From positions 1 through 64,000 of the forward strand of contig JAJZDW010000006.1 in the NCBI GenBank assembly GCA_021851405.1: a stretch of 64,000 nucleotides of DNA, given 5' to 3'. The notes under the pieces were generated by a model, which had not been told where the DNA came from, did not search any database, and saw nothing but the letters and a program-made list of their open reading frames with translations. Positions 52,401 through 61,473 of the stretch are shown piece by piece; positions within the stretch are counted from its first letter, which is position 1; each line of letters starts with the position of its first letter. A program made the position numbers and the translations under genes. Origin of the DNA: Pseudomonadota bacterium. GTDB lineage: Bacteria > Pseudomonadota > Gammaproteobacteria > Steroidobacterales > Steroidobacteraceae.

Positions 52401-53415
52401 CAGGGCGTTCGGCGCCTGGGCACTGGTGTGGGCGATCGGCAGCGCCGCGGCGCTCGCCGGCGAGCCGGCGGTGCTGCTCGAGCGGATGAATCACGCTCTG
52501 AGCACCCTGGACTATGAGGGTACGTTCGCGCACTGGGAGGGTGGGCAGGTGCAGATGCTGCGCATCGTGCACCGCATGAAGAATGGCGTGGTCTCCGAGC
52601 GGTTGCAGTCGCTCGATGGTTCGGGGCGGGAGTTCATCCGCATCGGCTCGAATCTGACCTGCTACCTGCCCGACAAACGCGAGGCGCTGGTCGAACAGAT
52701 GCCCAAGGGCAGCTCGCTGATCGGCACCATGCCGGTGCTGAACAAAAACACCGAGCGGTTCTATCGGTTGCACGAGGGGCCGCGCGAGCGCATCGATCAG
52801 CACCTGACGCGCCTCGTGACGGTGATGCCGCGCGATGATTACCGCTACGGCTACCGGCTGTGGATCGACCGGCGCGGCCTGCCGCTGAAGATTCAGCTCT
52901 GGGACGCCCGTCACGGCGGGGAGGTAATCGAGCAGATCGCCTTCGCCACGCTGAAAATCAAGCCGAATATCCCGGATGCGGCGTTCGCGCCGCAACTGTC
53001 CACGGCCGGCTACCGCTGGCTGCGCAACCACCACACACCGCCGCCGAAGCAGGGCGGTCTGGTGTGGAATGCGCTGTGGCTGCCGCCGGGTTTTCACATG
53101 GCCACGCACGTGGCGCAGAGCATGCCGGGGACCCTGGGCCCGGTCGAGCACCTGGTGTACACCGACGGGCTGGCGTCGGTCTCGGTGTTCGTCGCCCGCC
53201 ACGCGCAGCGCAAGCCGGCCCATCCGGCGGTAGAATCGGCGCATATGGGTGCGTCCTACGTGTTCTCCACATTCGTCGATGGGCATCGCGTGACCGCGGT
53301 GGGTGAGGCGCCGGCGCGCACCGTGCGCTCGATCGCCGACTCGGTGCGGGCCCAACCGGCCTCGTTCCCGGCACTCTCGGGCGGTGCGTTCGCCCATTCG
53401 GTGCCCCCGCCTTGA
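52372..53415 (+). CDS. rseB: Sigma-E regulatory protein RseB/MucB
   Basis: RseB binds the periplasmic side of RseA, blocks its cleavage and senses LPS intermediates. The 347-residue precursor has a signal peptide (AFGAWALVWAIGSAAALA), then the family segment LDYEGTFAHWEGGQVQMLRI, and a C-terminal MucB domain (LPPGFHMA, HLVYTDGLASVSVFV). The ATG at 52372 is chosen; a second ATG two codons later is equally possible. The downstream DegP/MucD-type protease gene seen in some relatives is absent. Confidence 0.92.
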   Translation: MAMARRGRTSRAFGAWALVWAIGSAAALAGEPAVLLERMNHALSTLDYEGTFAHWEGGQVQMLRIVHRMKNGVVSERLQSLDGSGREFIRIGSNLTCYLPDKREALVEQMPKGSSLIGTMPVLNKNTERFYRLHEGPRERIDQHLTRLVTVMPRDDYRYGYRLWIDRRGLPLKIQLWDARHGGEVIEQIAFATLKIKPNIPDAAFAPQLSTAGYRWLRNHHTPPPKQGGLVWNALWLPPGFHMATHVAQSMPGTLGPVEHLVYTDGLASVSVFVARHAQRKPAHPAVESAHMGASYVFSTFVDGHRVTAVGEAPARTVRSIADSVRAQPASFPALSGGAFAHSVPPP

Positions 53416-53660
53416 GCGCCCCGACGCTGACCTTGATCTCGCGGCGGGACTGCCTGCTGTGCGATGAGATGCTCGCGGCGCTGCGCGAGTTCGATGCGCA
53501 GGGGACACTGCCGCCGCTGCGCCAGCTCGACGTCGACTCCGACCCGGAACTGACTCGCCGCTACGGGCTGCAGGTGCCGGTGCTGCTGCTCGGGGAGACG
53601 CTCGTGTGCCGCTTCCGATTCGACCCCGCGGCGCTGCGGCGCCACCTCGGCGCCGGCTGA
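53412..53660 (+). CDS. Glutaredoxin-like protein (DUF836 family)
   Basis: The 82-residue product is a thioredoxin-fold protein with a CLLC redox motif (residues 14-17), the cis-proline in VPVLLLGE and the family ending FRFDPAALRRHL. No ATG is available; the TTG at 53412 overlaps the rseB stop codon as TTGA. Its target is unknown; the context suggests envelope-linked redox work. Confidence 0.83.
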   Translation: MSAPTLTLISRRDCLLCDEMLAALREFDAQGTLPPLRQLDVDSDPELTRRYGLQVPVLLLGETLVCRFRFDPAALRRHLGAG

Positions 53661-53726
53661 GCACACTGCGCCGCCGCGTCCCTCCGGACGGGGTGAAGTA
53701 GGTCATATTCGGCGCCGATCTGCAGG

Positions 53727-53732
53727 TATAAT
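53727..53732 (+). promoter_or_regulatory. -10 box of a lepA-lepB promoter
   Basis: A perfect TATAAT lies 48 bp before the lepA ATG in a 120-bp gap. The -35 region at 17 bp (CATATT) is weak, so activity would depend on other contacts. It is the only good promoter signal between rseB and lepA. Confidence 0.45.
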
Positions 53733-53780
53733 CCGCCCGCCGCTGACAATCTGGCGCGGCGGAACACGCGGCCCGGATTC

Positions 53781-55574
53781 ATGCGGCTCATACGTAATTT
53801 TTGCATCATCGCTCATGTCGATCACGGCAAGTCCACGCTTGCCGATCGCTTCATCCAGTTGTGCCGCGGGCTCGATGCCCGTGAGATGCACGAGCAGGTC
53901 CTCGATTCGATGGACCTCGAGCGCGAGCGCGGCATCACCATCAAGGCGCAGAGCGTCACGCTCTTCTACGACGCGCGGGACGGTCAGCGCTACCAGCTGA
54001 ACATGATCGACACCCCGGGGCACGTGGATTTCTCCTACGAGGTGTCCCGCTCGCTGGCGGCCTGCGACGGGGCGCTGCTCGTGGTGGATGCCTCCCAGGG
54101 CGTCGAGGCGCAGAGCGTCGCGAACTGCTACACGGCCCTCGAGCAGGGCCTGACGGTGGTACCGGTCATCAACAAGATCGACCTGCCCTCGGCCGATCCG
54201 GAGCGCGTCATGACCGAGATCGAGGAGATCATCGGTATCGAGGCGCACGATGCTCTGAAGGTCAGCGCCAAGACCGGCGAGGGCGTGGATGCGCTGCTCG
54301 AGGCGTTGATCCAGAAGATCCCGGCGCCGCAGGGCGATCCCGAGGCGCCCCTGCAGGCGCTGATCATCGATTCCTGGTTCGACAACTATGTCGGGGTGGT
54401 CTCGCTGGTGCGGGTCATGAACGGCAGCGTCTCGACGGGGGAGAAGATCCGAGTGATCTCCACCGGACGGGCGCACAGCGTCGATCGGCTCGGCCGCTTC
54501 ACGCCGAAGCCGCTCGTCGCGCAGACCCTTGCCGCCGGCGACGTTGGCTTCATCGTCGCGGGCATCAGGGAAATCGACGGGGCGCCGGTGGGCGATACCA
54601 TCACGCTTGAGAATCGGCCGACCACCGAGGCGTTGCCCGGGTTCCGGCAGATCAAGCCGCGCGTGTTCGCGGGGGTCTTCCCGGTGAACGCCGAGGACTA
54701 CGAGAGCTTCCGCGATGCGCTCGCCAAACTGCGCCTGAACGACTCGGCGCTGCACTACGAGCCGGAAGTCTCCGGGGCGCTCGGCTTTGGCTTTCGCTGT
54801 GGCTTTCTCGGCCTGCTGCACATGGACATCGTGCAGGAGCGGCTCGAGCGCGAGTACCACCTCGATCTGATCACCAGCGCCCCGACCGTGGTGTACGAAG
54901 TCGAGCGCACCGACGGGGAGGTGGTCTACGTCGACAACCCCTCGAAGCTGCCGCCCTTGAATGAGGTCGAGCAGATCCGCGAGCCGATCATCGTGGCGAA
55001 CATCCTGGTGCCGCCCGATCACGTCGGGGCGGTGCTGCAGCTGTGCACCGACAAGCGCGGCGTGCAGAAGAAGATGCTCTACCTCGGCACCCAGGTCTCG
55101 CTGCAGTACGAACTGCCGCTCGCCGAGGTGGTGCTCGATTTCTTCGACCGGCTGAAGTCGGTGAGCCGCGGCTACGCCTCGTTCGATTACGAGTTCTCGC
55201 ATTTCCAGGCCGCCCCGCTCGTGAAGCTCGACATCCTGATCAACGCCGAGCGGGTCGATGCGCTCTCGATCATCGTGCACCGCGACAATGCCTATCACCG
55301 CGGCCGCGAGCTGGTCGACAAGATGCAGGAGCTGATCCCGCGGCAGATGTTCGAAGTCGCCGTGCAGGCGGCGATCGGCAGCGCGATCGTGGCGCGCGCC
55401 ACGGTCAAGGCGCTGCGCAAGAACGTGCTCGCCAAGTGCTACGGCGGTGACATCAGCCGCAAGCGCAAGCTGCTCGAGAAGCAGAAAGAGGGCAAGAAGC
55501 GCATGAAGCAGGTCGGCCGGGTCGAGATTCCCCAGTCGGCGTTCCTCGCGGTGCTCCAATTGGGCCGCAAGTAG
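53781..55574 (+). CDS. lepA: Translation factor LepA (EF4, back-translocase-type GTPase)
   Basis: LepA is a ribosome-binding GTPase that acts in initiation/assembly. The 597-residue product (E. coli 599) has G1 in [14 protein letters not shown]3 in DTPGHVDF and G4 in [10 protein letters not shown]. The LepA-specific C-terminal domain ends in [19 protein letters not shown]. The lepA-lepB pair is conserved. Confidence 0.97.
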   Translation: MRLIRNFCIIAHVDHGKSTLADRFIQLCRGLDAREMHEQVLDSMDLERERGITIKAQSVTLFYDARDGQRYQLNMIDTPGHVDFSYEVSRSLAACDGALLVVDASQGVEAQSVANCYTALEQGLTVVPVINKIDLPSADPERVMTEIEEIIGIEAHDALKVSAKTGEGVDALLEALIQKIPAPQGDPEAPLQALIIDSWFDNYVGVVSLVRVMNGSVSTGEKIRVISTGRAHSVDRLGRFTPKPLVAQTLAAGDVGFIVAGIREIDGAPVGDTITLENRPTTEALPGFRQIKPRVFAGVFPVNAEDYESFRDALAKLRLNDSALHYEPEVSGALGFGFRCGFLGLLHMDIVQERLEREYHLDLITSAPTVVYEVERTDGEVVYVDNPSKLPPLNEVEQIREPIIVANILVPPDHVGAVLQLCTDKRGVQKKMLYLGTQVSLQYELPLAEVVLDFFDRLKSVSRGYASFDYEFSHFQAAPLVKLDILINAERVDALSIIVHRDNAYHRGRELVDKMQELIPRQMFEVAVQAAIGSAIVARATVKALRKNVLAKCYGGDISRKRKLLEKQKEGKKRMKQVGRVEIPQSAFLAVLQLGRK

Positions 55575-55685
55575 CGTGCCGCCGCGATGTCTGCCCCCAC
55601 GATTCCCTCGCTGCCCGGCAACGGATTGGCGCACTCGAGCGCCCAGTGCTGCCGGTTCGTGCCCAAACTCGTCAATGGAGCCGCT

Positions 55686-56780
55686 ATGCCGTCTGTCGTG
55701 ATGCAGCTGATCATCGTTCTGTCCTGGCTCGCCATCCCGGTGGGCCTGGTGTGCGTGGTCGATGACTGGTTGCTCAAGCCGCGCCGGCTGCTCGCCGCCG
55801 AGCCGGCTCGCGAGGGCGTCTTCGTCGCCTGGTGCTACCGGGCGCTGCCGGTGCTGCTGGTGGCGGTGGTGCTGCGGATCTTCGCCGCCGAGGCACTGAA
55901 CTTCAGCGCCGTGCTGCTGCTGATCTCAGTGGTCACCGGCATCGTGTGGCTGATCGATGCGCTGTGGCTGGTTCGGCGGCGTGCCGCCGCGGCGAGCGCC
56001 GCGGGCCGCGACCCGCGCGGCGAGCCGGAGCCGACCACCGTCGACTATGCACGCAGCTTCTTCCCGGTGGCGCTCGCGGTGCTGCTGGTGCGCTCGTTCC
56101 TGTTCGAGCCGTTTCGCATTCCGTCGGACTCGATGATGCCGACGCTGCTCGACGGGGACTTCATCGTGGTGGAGAAGTTCGCCTACGGGCTGCGCCTGCC
56201 GATCACGCACACCAAGATCCTCTCCACCGGTGAGCCGCACCGCGGCGATGTGGTGGTGTTCCGCTATCCGCTGAAGCCGAGCGAGGATTACATCAAGCGC
56301 GTGGTCGGGCTGCCGGGGGATCACGTCGTGGTGCACGATGATCGCCTGACGATCAACGGGCAGAAGATTCCGCTGCGCATCGTGGGCACCTACAACGACG
56401 GCTGCTACCAGAATATGCAGCTCGGCAGCGAGGACCTCGATGGTCACGTGCACCACGTGCTGCTCTGCCCGGTGCCGCTCGAGGTCACCGCCGATCCTCT
56501 GCCGAGCTGTCCGCGCTCGGATGCGCGCGGATACATCTGCGGCGGCAACCCGCCGCCCGATGCGCTGCCGCTGTACGAGCAGAAACTGGTCGAGATGGAT
56601 GTCCCGGCCAAGCGCTACGTCATGATCGGCGACAATCGCGACAACAGCGATGACAGCCGGGTGTGGGGCTTCGTGCCACAGCGCAATCTGGTCGGTCGGG
56701 CCACCTACATCTGGTTCAATTGGGACATCGATCGCAAAGGTGGCCCGCTCTGGAGTCGGATCGGCAAGAAGATCAAATAG
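55686..56780 (+). CDS. lepB: Signal peptidase I
   Basis: LepB cuts signal peptides from exported proteins on the periplasmic side of the inner membrane. The catalytic serine is S149 in IPSDSMMPTLLDGDF and the lysine is K204 in DYIKRVVGLPGDH; the late GDNRDNSDDSR box is present. The N-terminal 140 residues contain about four hydrophobic segments. The ATG at 55686 has GGAG six bases upstream; an upstream ATG at 55587 would add 33 residues without family character. At 364 residues it is longer than E. coli LepB (324). Confidence 0.94.
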   Translation: MPSVVMQLIIVLSWLAIPVGLVCVVDDWLLKPRRLLAAEPAREGVFVAWCYRALPVLLVAVVLRIFAAEALNFSAVLLLISVVTGIVWLIDALWLVRRRAAAASAAGRDPRGEPEPTTVDYARSFFPVALAVLLVRSFLFEPFRIPSDSMMPTLLDGDFIVVEKFAYGLRLPITHTKILSTGEPHRGDVVVFRYPLKPSEDYIKRVVGLPGDHVVVHDDRLTINGQKIPLRIVGTYNDGCYQNMQLGSEDLDGHVHHVLLCPVPLEVTADPLPSCPRSDARGYICGGNPPPDALPLYEQKLVEMDVPAKRYVMIGDNRDNSDDSRVWGFVPQRNLVGRATYIWFNWDIDRKGGPLWSRIGKKIK

Positions 56781-56793
56781 CGGAGGTTGAGCG

Positions 56794-57162
56794 ATGCACC
56801 GAGAACGCGGGATCACTCTGATCGGCTGGCTGGTGTTGCTGACGCCACTGGTAATCTGTCTGTACGCCGGACTGCGCTTAGCGCCGGTGTACCTGAATTA
56901 CATGAAGGTGTCGCACACGCTCGATGAGGTGAGCCACCAGTTCCGCAGCGGCGGCGGCAGCGTGTTTAAGATCCAGACCTCTATTTCGCGCCATTTCGAG
57001 ATCGACAGCGTCAATTACCCCACGGTGCAGGACGTGAGCATCCGGCGCAGCGGCACGGGCTACCAGGTCGAAGCCGCCTACGTGTCCTATGCGCCGCTGT
57101 TCGGCAACGTCGAGCTGCGCGTGGCGTTCGACAAGGCGGTGCACGTGAGCGGCGGTGGATAA
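56794..57162 (+). CDS. DUF4845 membrane protein
   Basis: The 122-residue product begins like a type IV pilin-like or minor membrane protein (RERGITLIGWLVLLTPLVIC, one helix). A soluble domain follows, with APVYLNYMKV and VSYAPLFGNVELRVAFD. This is the DUF4845 family, regularly found between lepB and rnc in proteobacteria. Function is unknown; the conserved place suggests a link to LepB. The end overlaps rnc by 8 bp. Confidence 0.85.
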   Translation: MHRERGITLIGWLVLLTPLVICLYAGLRLAPVYLNYMKVSHTLDEVSHQFRSGGGSVFKIQTSISRHFEIDSVNYPTVQDVSIRRSGTGYQVEAAYVSYAPLFGNVELRVAFDKAVHVSGGG

Positions 57163-57859
57163 CGCAGAGTGGCCCGAGCGCTGGGTGCGCATGCACCTTC
57201 AGCACACGCCGCGAGACGCGGCGCTGTTTCGTGCCGCACTGACGCACCGCAGCGCGTCGGGGGAGAACAACGAGCGCCTGGAGTTCCTCGGCGACTCGGT
57301 GGTCAATCTGGTCATCGCGCGGCATCTGTTCGCGCGCTTCGGCCAAGCGGACGAGGGCGATCTGAGCCGCCTGCGCGCCCGGCTGGTCAGCGCCGAGCCG
57401 CTGGCCGAGGTGGCCGCGGCGCTCGGCATCGGTGAGGTGCTGCAGTTGGGCTCCGGGGAGCTGAAAACCGGCGGTTTTCGCCGCCAGTCGATTCTCGCCG
57501 ATGCCTTCGAGGCGCTGTGCGGGGCGCTGTTTCTCGATGCCGGGCTCGAGGCCGCCGCCGAGTTCATTCTCGCGTCGCTCGCGGCGCACATCGAGGCGCT
57601 GCCGCCGCCGGCGGCGCTGAAGGATCCGAAGACCCGCCTGCAGGAGTACCTGCAGGGGCGCGGGCTCGCGCTGCCGCTGTATGCGGTCGAGCGCGTCGAG
57701 GGCGAGCCGCATGCCCAGACCTTCGAGGTCAGTTGTGCGGTCGAGGACCTCTCGTTGTGCACGCGCGGCCGCGGCTCAAGCCGCCGGCGCGCCGAACAAG
57801 AGGCGGCAGAACGTATTTTGGACACGATTGGAAAACACTCCGATGAGCGATCAGCCTGA
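57155..57859 (+). CDS. rnc: Ribonuclease III
   Basis: RNase III cuts double-stranded RNA, including rRNA precursors. The 234-residue product shows the signature ERLEFLGDSVVNLVI with its acidic residues, the second acidic site in ADAFEALCGALFLD, and a C-terminal double-stranded-RNA-binding domain (DPKTRLQEYLQGRG to the RRRAEQEAAERIL motif). The start is a GTG inside the preceding gene. era overlaps its end by 17 bp. Confidence 0.96.
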   Translation: MDNAEWPERWVRMHLQHTPRDAALFRAALTHRSASGENNERLEFLGDSVVNLVIARHLFARFGQADEGDLSRLRARLVSAEPLAEVAAALGIGEVLQLGSGELKTGGFRRQSILADAFEALCGALFLDAGLEAAAEFILASLAAHIEALPPPAALKDPKTRLQEYLQGRGLALPLYAVERVEGEPHAQTFEVSCAVEDLSLCTRGRGSSRRRAEQEAAERILDTIGKHSDERSA

Positions 57860-58757
57860 AGGCGCCGAGCCGCTGCTGCGCTGCGGCTTCGCGGCGCTCG
57901 TCGGCCGGCCCAATGTCGGCAAGTCGACGCTGCTCAACGCGCTGGTGGGCACCAAGGTGAGCATCGTCACGCCGCGCCCGCAGACCACCCGTCACCGCAT
58001 CCTCGGCCTGGTGCAGCGCCCCGACGCCCAGATCGCCTTCCTCGACACCCCGGGACTGCACCGCCAGGCGCGCCGGGCGCTGAACAAGGCGATGAACCGG
58101 ACGGCGACCTCCGCGCTCGCCGATGCGGACGTGGCGGTGCTGGTGCTCGAGGCAATGCGCTGGAACGGGGAGGACGACCTCGCGCTCGAGCGCATCGCGC
58201 ACGCGCGCCGCCCGGCGATCGCCGTGGTCAACAAGGTCGATCAGGTCCGCCCGCGCGATCGGCTGCTGCCGTATCTGGCCGAGCTCAACGCGCGCCATCC
58301 GTTCATCGCGCTCGTGCCGGTCTCGGCGCTGAAGGGGCAGGGCGTTGAGGATCTGATCCGCACCCTCGCGGCGCAGCTGCCCGAATCCCCGCCGCTCTTT
58401 GCCCGCGACACGCTCACCGACCGCGGCACGGCGTTTCGCATCGCCGAGACGGTGCGCGAGAAGCTCACCCTGGAGTTGAACCAGGAGGTCCCCTACGGCG
58501 TTGCCGTCGAGGTCGAGCGGATGCACCCTGAGGAGGGCCAGCTCGCGGTCGACGTGGTGATCTGGGTCGATCGCGAAGGCCAGAAACCGATCGTCATCGG
58601 CGCCGGTGGGGAGCGCTTGAAGCGCGTCGGCAGTTCCGCGCGGCGGACGCTGAACGCGCTGCTCGGGGAGCGACTGCACCTGACGCTGTGGGTCAAGGTG
58701 CGCGAGAACTGGGCCGACAATGCGCGTGCGCTGAAGGATCTGGGCCTCGATTCATGA
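57843..58757 (+). CDS. era: GTPase Era
   Basis: Era binds the 3' end of 16S rRNA and promotes 30S maturation. The 304-residue product has G1 GRPNVGKST, G3 DTPG, G4 NKVD and a C-terminal KH domain (KPIVIGAGGERLKRVGSSAR). The rnc-era-recO order is conserved and the overlaps indicate coupled translation. Confidence 0.96.
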   Translation: MSDQPEGAEPLLRCGFAALVGRPNVGKSTLLNALVGTKVSIVTPRPQTTRHRILGLVQRPDAQIAFLDTPGLHRQARRALNKAMNRTATSALADADVAVLVLEAMRWNGEDDLALERIAHARRPAIAVVNKVDQVRPRDRLLPYLAELNARHPFIALVPVSALKGQGVEDLIRTLAAQLPESPPLFARDTLTDRGTAFRIAETVREKLTLELNQEVPYGVAVEVERMHPEEGQLAVDVVIWVDREGQKPIVIGAGGERLKRVGSSARRTLNALLGERLHLTLWVKVRENWADNARALKDLGLDS

Positions 58758-59506
58758 GCGCCCCGGCCCGCCGCGTCCAGCTCGCGCCGGCCTACCTGCT
58801 GCATCACCGGCCGTACCGCGAGAGCGGACGGATTCTCGAGGTTCTGGTGCGCGCCGAGGGGCGCTTGACGCTGTTCGCCCGCGGCGTGAGCGGGCCGAAG
58901 TCGCGCCTCGCCGCGGTGCTGCAGCCGTTTCAGCCGCTGCTCGTGTCCTTTACCCAGGGTCGCGACGCCGGGCAGCTCACCGGGGCAGAGTGCGTCGCGC
59001 CGGCCGCGCCGCTGCCGGCCGGGTGCGTGATGAGCGCGTTCTATCTCAATGAGCTGTTGCTGAAGTTGACGCTGCGGCACGATGCGGCCCCGGAGCTGTT
59101 CGACGCCTATGCCGGTGCACTGGCGCGGCTGCGGGCCCATGAGGCGATCGAAGCGGCGCTGCGCCGCTTCGAGCTCGAACTGCTGAGCGCCGTCGGCTAC
59201 GGGCTCGATCTGGCCACCGAGGTCAGCGGGCAGGCGATCGAGCCGGAGGGGTTCTACCGCTTCCGGCCCGCCCAGGGACTCTTCCGGGTGCCCGGCGAGG
59301 AGCCCGGAGCGCTCGCCGGACACTCGCTGCAGGCGCTGCAGTGCGGGGACCTGGAGGCGGCGCGCACGCGTGCCGATGCCCGGGTGCTGCTCGCCGCGGC
59401 GCTCGCCGAGTGTCTCGAGGGGCGCGAACTGGCCACGCGCCGCGTGGCCCGGGCGATGAAGCAGGGGTCGCATCCGGCGGCCCGCTACGGGAAAATGCCG
59501 CCATGA
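58754..59506 (+). CDS. recO: DNA repair protein RecO
   Basis: RecO works with RecF and RecR to load RecA on SSB-coated gaps. The 250-residue product has an N-terminal OB-fold ([20 protein letters not shown], then [13 protein letters not shown]) and a helical C-terminal domain ([15 protein letters not shown]). Zinc cysteines are not evident, as is usual in gammaproteobacteria. It overlaps era by ATGA. Confidence 0.93.
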   Translation: MSAPARRVQLAPAYLLHHRPYRESGRILEVLVRAEGRLTLFARGVSGPKSRLAAVLQPFQPLLVSFTQGRDAGQLTGAECVAPAAPLPAGCVMSAFYLNELLLKLTLRHDAAPELFDAYAGALARLRAHEAIEAALRRFELELLSAVGYGLDLATEVSGQAIEPEGFYRFRPAQGLFRVPGEEPGALAGHSLQALQCGDLEAARTRADARVLLAAALAECLEGRELATRRVARAMKQGSHPAARYGKMPP

Positions 59507-59546
59507 GCCCCCGCTGCGGGGGTGCCTCGGTCCGGCGGAGAACCCC

Positions 59547-60281
59547 GTGAGCCATGCCCCGATCGCCCTTGGCGTGAACATCGATCACGTCGCGACGCTG
59601 CGCCAGGCGCGCCGCGGCCGCGAGCCCGACCCGGTGCACGCGGCGCTCGAGGCCGAGCGCGCGGGTGCCGACAGCATCACGCTGCATCTGCGCGAGGATC
59701 GCCGCCACATCCAGGATGCGGATGTGCGCACCTTACGCGGACTGCTCAAGACCGCCATGAATCTCGAGATGGCCGTCACCGAGGAGATGATCGGCATCGC
59801 CTGCGAGGTCCGCCCACAGCATTGCTGCCTGGTGCCGGAGAAGCGTCAGGAACTCACCACCGAGGGCGGACTCGAGGTCGCCGGTCAGTTCGTGCGAGTG
59901 CGCGAGGCCGTCGCGCGGCTCGGCGCGAGCGGCGTGCGGGTGTCGCTGTTCATCGATCCGGACCCGGCCCAAATCGAATCGAGTGCGCGCACCGGCGCCC
60001 CGGCGATCGAGCTGCACACCGGCGCGTATGCCCAGGCGAGCGGTGCGGCGCGGGCCCGCGAGCTCGAGCGGCTCGCCGCCGGCGCTGAGCTCGCGGCACG
60101 GCTCGGCCTCACGGTGCATGCCGGCCACGGGCTCGACTACCACAACGTGCAGCCCGTGGCCGCGATCGGCCCGATCGTCGAGCTGAACATCGGGCACGCC
60201 CTCATCGCGCGTGCGCTGTTCGACGGACTGCCCGCCGCCGTGCGCCAGATGCGCGCGCTGCTCGATGCGGCGCGCGCATGA
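59547..60281 (+). CDS. pdxJ: Pyridoxine 5'-phosphate synthase
   Basis: PdxJ closes the pyridoxine ring from 1-deoxyxylulose 5-phosphate and aminoacetone phosphate; DXP is also the substrate of Dxr encoded here. The 244-residue product begins with [16 protein letters not shown] and contains [21 protein letters not shown] and the late [11 protein letters not shown]. The GTG start at 59547 lies 40 bp after recO. It overlaps acpS by ATGA. Confidence 0.96.
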   Translation: MSHAPIALGVNIDHVATLRQARRGREPDPVHAALEAERAGADSITLHLREDRRHIQDADVRTLRGLLKTAMNLEMAVTEEMIGIACEVRPQHCCLVPEKRQELTTEGGLEVAGQFVRVREAVARLGASGVRVSLFIDPDPAQIESSARTGAPAIELHTGAYAQASGAARARELERLAAGAELAARLGLTVHAGHGLDYHNVQPVAAIGPIVELNIGHALIARALFDGLPAAVRQMRALLDAARA

Positions 60282-60679
60282 TCTTCGGCATCGGCATCGA
60301 TGTCCTCAAGGCCGAGCGGATCGACGGGGTGCTCGAGCGACACGGCGAGCGTTTCATCGAGCGACTGCTGATGCCCGTCGAGCGCACCCAACTGGCGCGC
60401 ACGCGCCGGCCGCAGCGCTTCCTCGCGATGCGCTTTGCCGCCAAGGAGGCGATCGTCAAGGCGATGGGGACGGGCTTTGCCAACGGGGTGTGGATCCGCG
60501 ACGTCGGGGTGGTGCAGAACCGACTCGGCAAGCCCGAAGTGGTGTATTCGGAACGCGGCGAGCGGGTGCGCCGCGCGCTCGGCATCGGCGAGGGCCACGT
60601 GACGCTCACCGATGAGGCCGGACTCGTCGTGGCGGTCGCGGTGCTGCTGCGCGCCTCCGCGAGCGCACCCACGGAGTGA
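60278..60679 (+). CDS. acpS: Holo-[acyl-carrier-protein] synthase
   Basis: AcpS attaches phosphopantetheine to ACP. The 133-residue product has the magnesium-binding [12 protein letters not shown] at the start and [15 protein letters not shown] in the middle. pdxJ-acpS is a conserved pair. The protein overlaps the next frame slightly if that begins at the GTG at 60676. Confidence 0.95.
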   Translation: MIFGIGIDVLKAERIDGVLERHGERFIERLLMPVERTQLARTRRPQRFLAMRFAAKEAIVKAMGTGFANGVWIRDVGVVQNRLGKPEVVYSERGERVRRALGIGEGHVTLTDEAGLVVAVAVLLRASASAPTE

Positions 60680-60696
60680 GAGGATCTACGGAATCT

Positions 60697-61473
60697 ATGA
60701 ACTGTCTGGTGTTCGACATCGAAACGGTGCCGGACGTCGCCCTCGGGCGGCGGCTGTATGGCCTTGAGGGGCTGAGCGACGCGGCGGTCGCCAAGGCCAT
60801 GTACGCGCTGCGCCGTCAGGCCTCGGGCGGGGAGTTCCTCTCCCACGAGCAGCATCGGATCGTGGCGATCTCCTGCGTGCTGCGCCGTGGCGATGCGCTC
60901 AAGGTGTGGAGCTTGGGCGATGAGCAGGCCGCCGAGCCCGAGCTCATCGAGCGCTTCTTCGATGGCCTCGAGCGCTTCTCCCCGGAGCTGATCTCCTGGA
61001 ACGGCTCGGGGTTCGACCTGCCGGTGCTCACCTATCGGGCGCTCGCCGCCGGGGTGCAGGCGCCGCGCTTCTGGGAGACCGGGGATTCCGATCCGGCGTT
61101 TCGCTACAACAATTACCTCAGCCGCTTCCACTGGCGCCATATCGACCTGATGGACGTGCTGTCGGGCTTTCAGGGCCGCGGGCGCGTCTCGCTCGAGCAC
61201 ATCGCGCAGCTGCTCGGCTTCCCGGGCAAGCTCGGCTTCTCCGGGGCGCAGGTGTGGGACGCCTATCAGGCGGGGAACCTCACCGGGATCCGCCGCTACT
61301 GCGAGACCGACGTGCTCAACACCTACCTGGTGTACCTGCGCTTCGAGTTGCTGCGCGGCCGTGTGAGCCGTGAGGCGCATCAGGGCGAACTCGAGCGCGT
61401 GCGCGCACTGCTGCGCGGCGCCGAGGAGCCGCACTTCGCACAGTTCCTCAAGGCGTGGGACGCGCTCGCATGA
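60697..61473 (+). CDS. Predicted PolB-like 3'-5' exonuclease
   Basis: The 258-residue product belongs to the DnaQ-like exonuclease superfamily, in the subfamily related to the B-family polymerase proofreading domain. It carries the first acidic motif in VFDIETVPD, the second in LISWNGSGFDLPVL, and the last in YCETDVLNTYLVYLR. Its substrate is not established. The ATG at 60697 is preferred to a GTG at 60676 that overlaps acpS. Its end overlaps rlmD by ATGA. Confidence 0.87.
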   Translation: MNCLVFDIETVPDVALGRRLYGLEGLSDAAVAKAMYALRRQASGGEFLSHEQHRIVAISCVLRRGDALKVWSLGDEQAAEPELIERFFDGLERFSPELISWNGSGFDLPVLTYRALAAGVQAPRFWETGDSDPAFRYNNYLSRFHWRHIDLMDVLSGFQGRGRVSLEHIAQLLGFPGKLGFSGAQVWDAYQAGNLTGIRRYCETDVLNTYLVYLRFELLRGRVSREAHQGELERVRALLRGAEEPHFAQFLKAWDALA

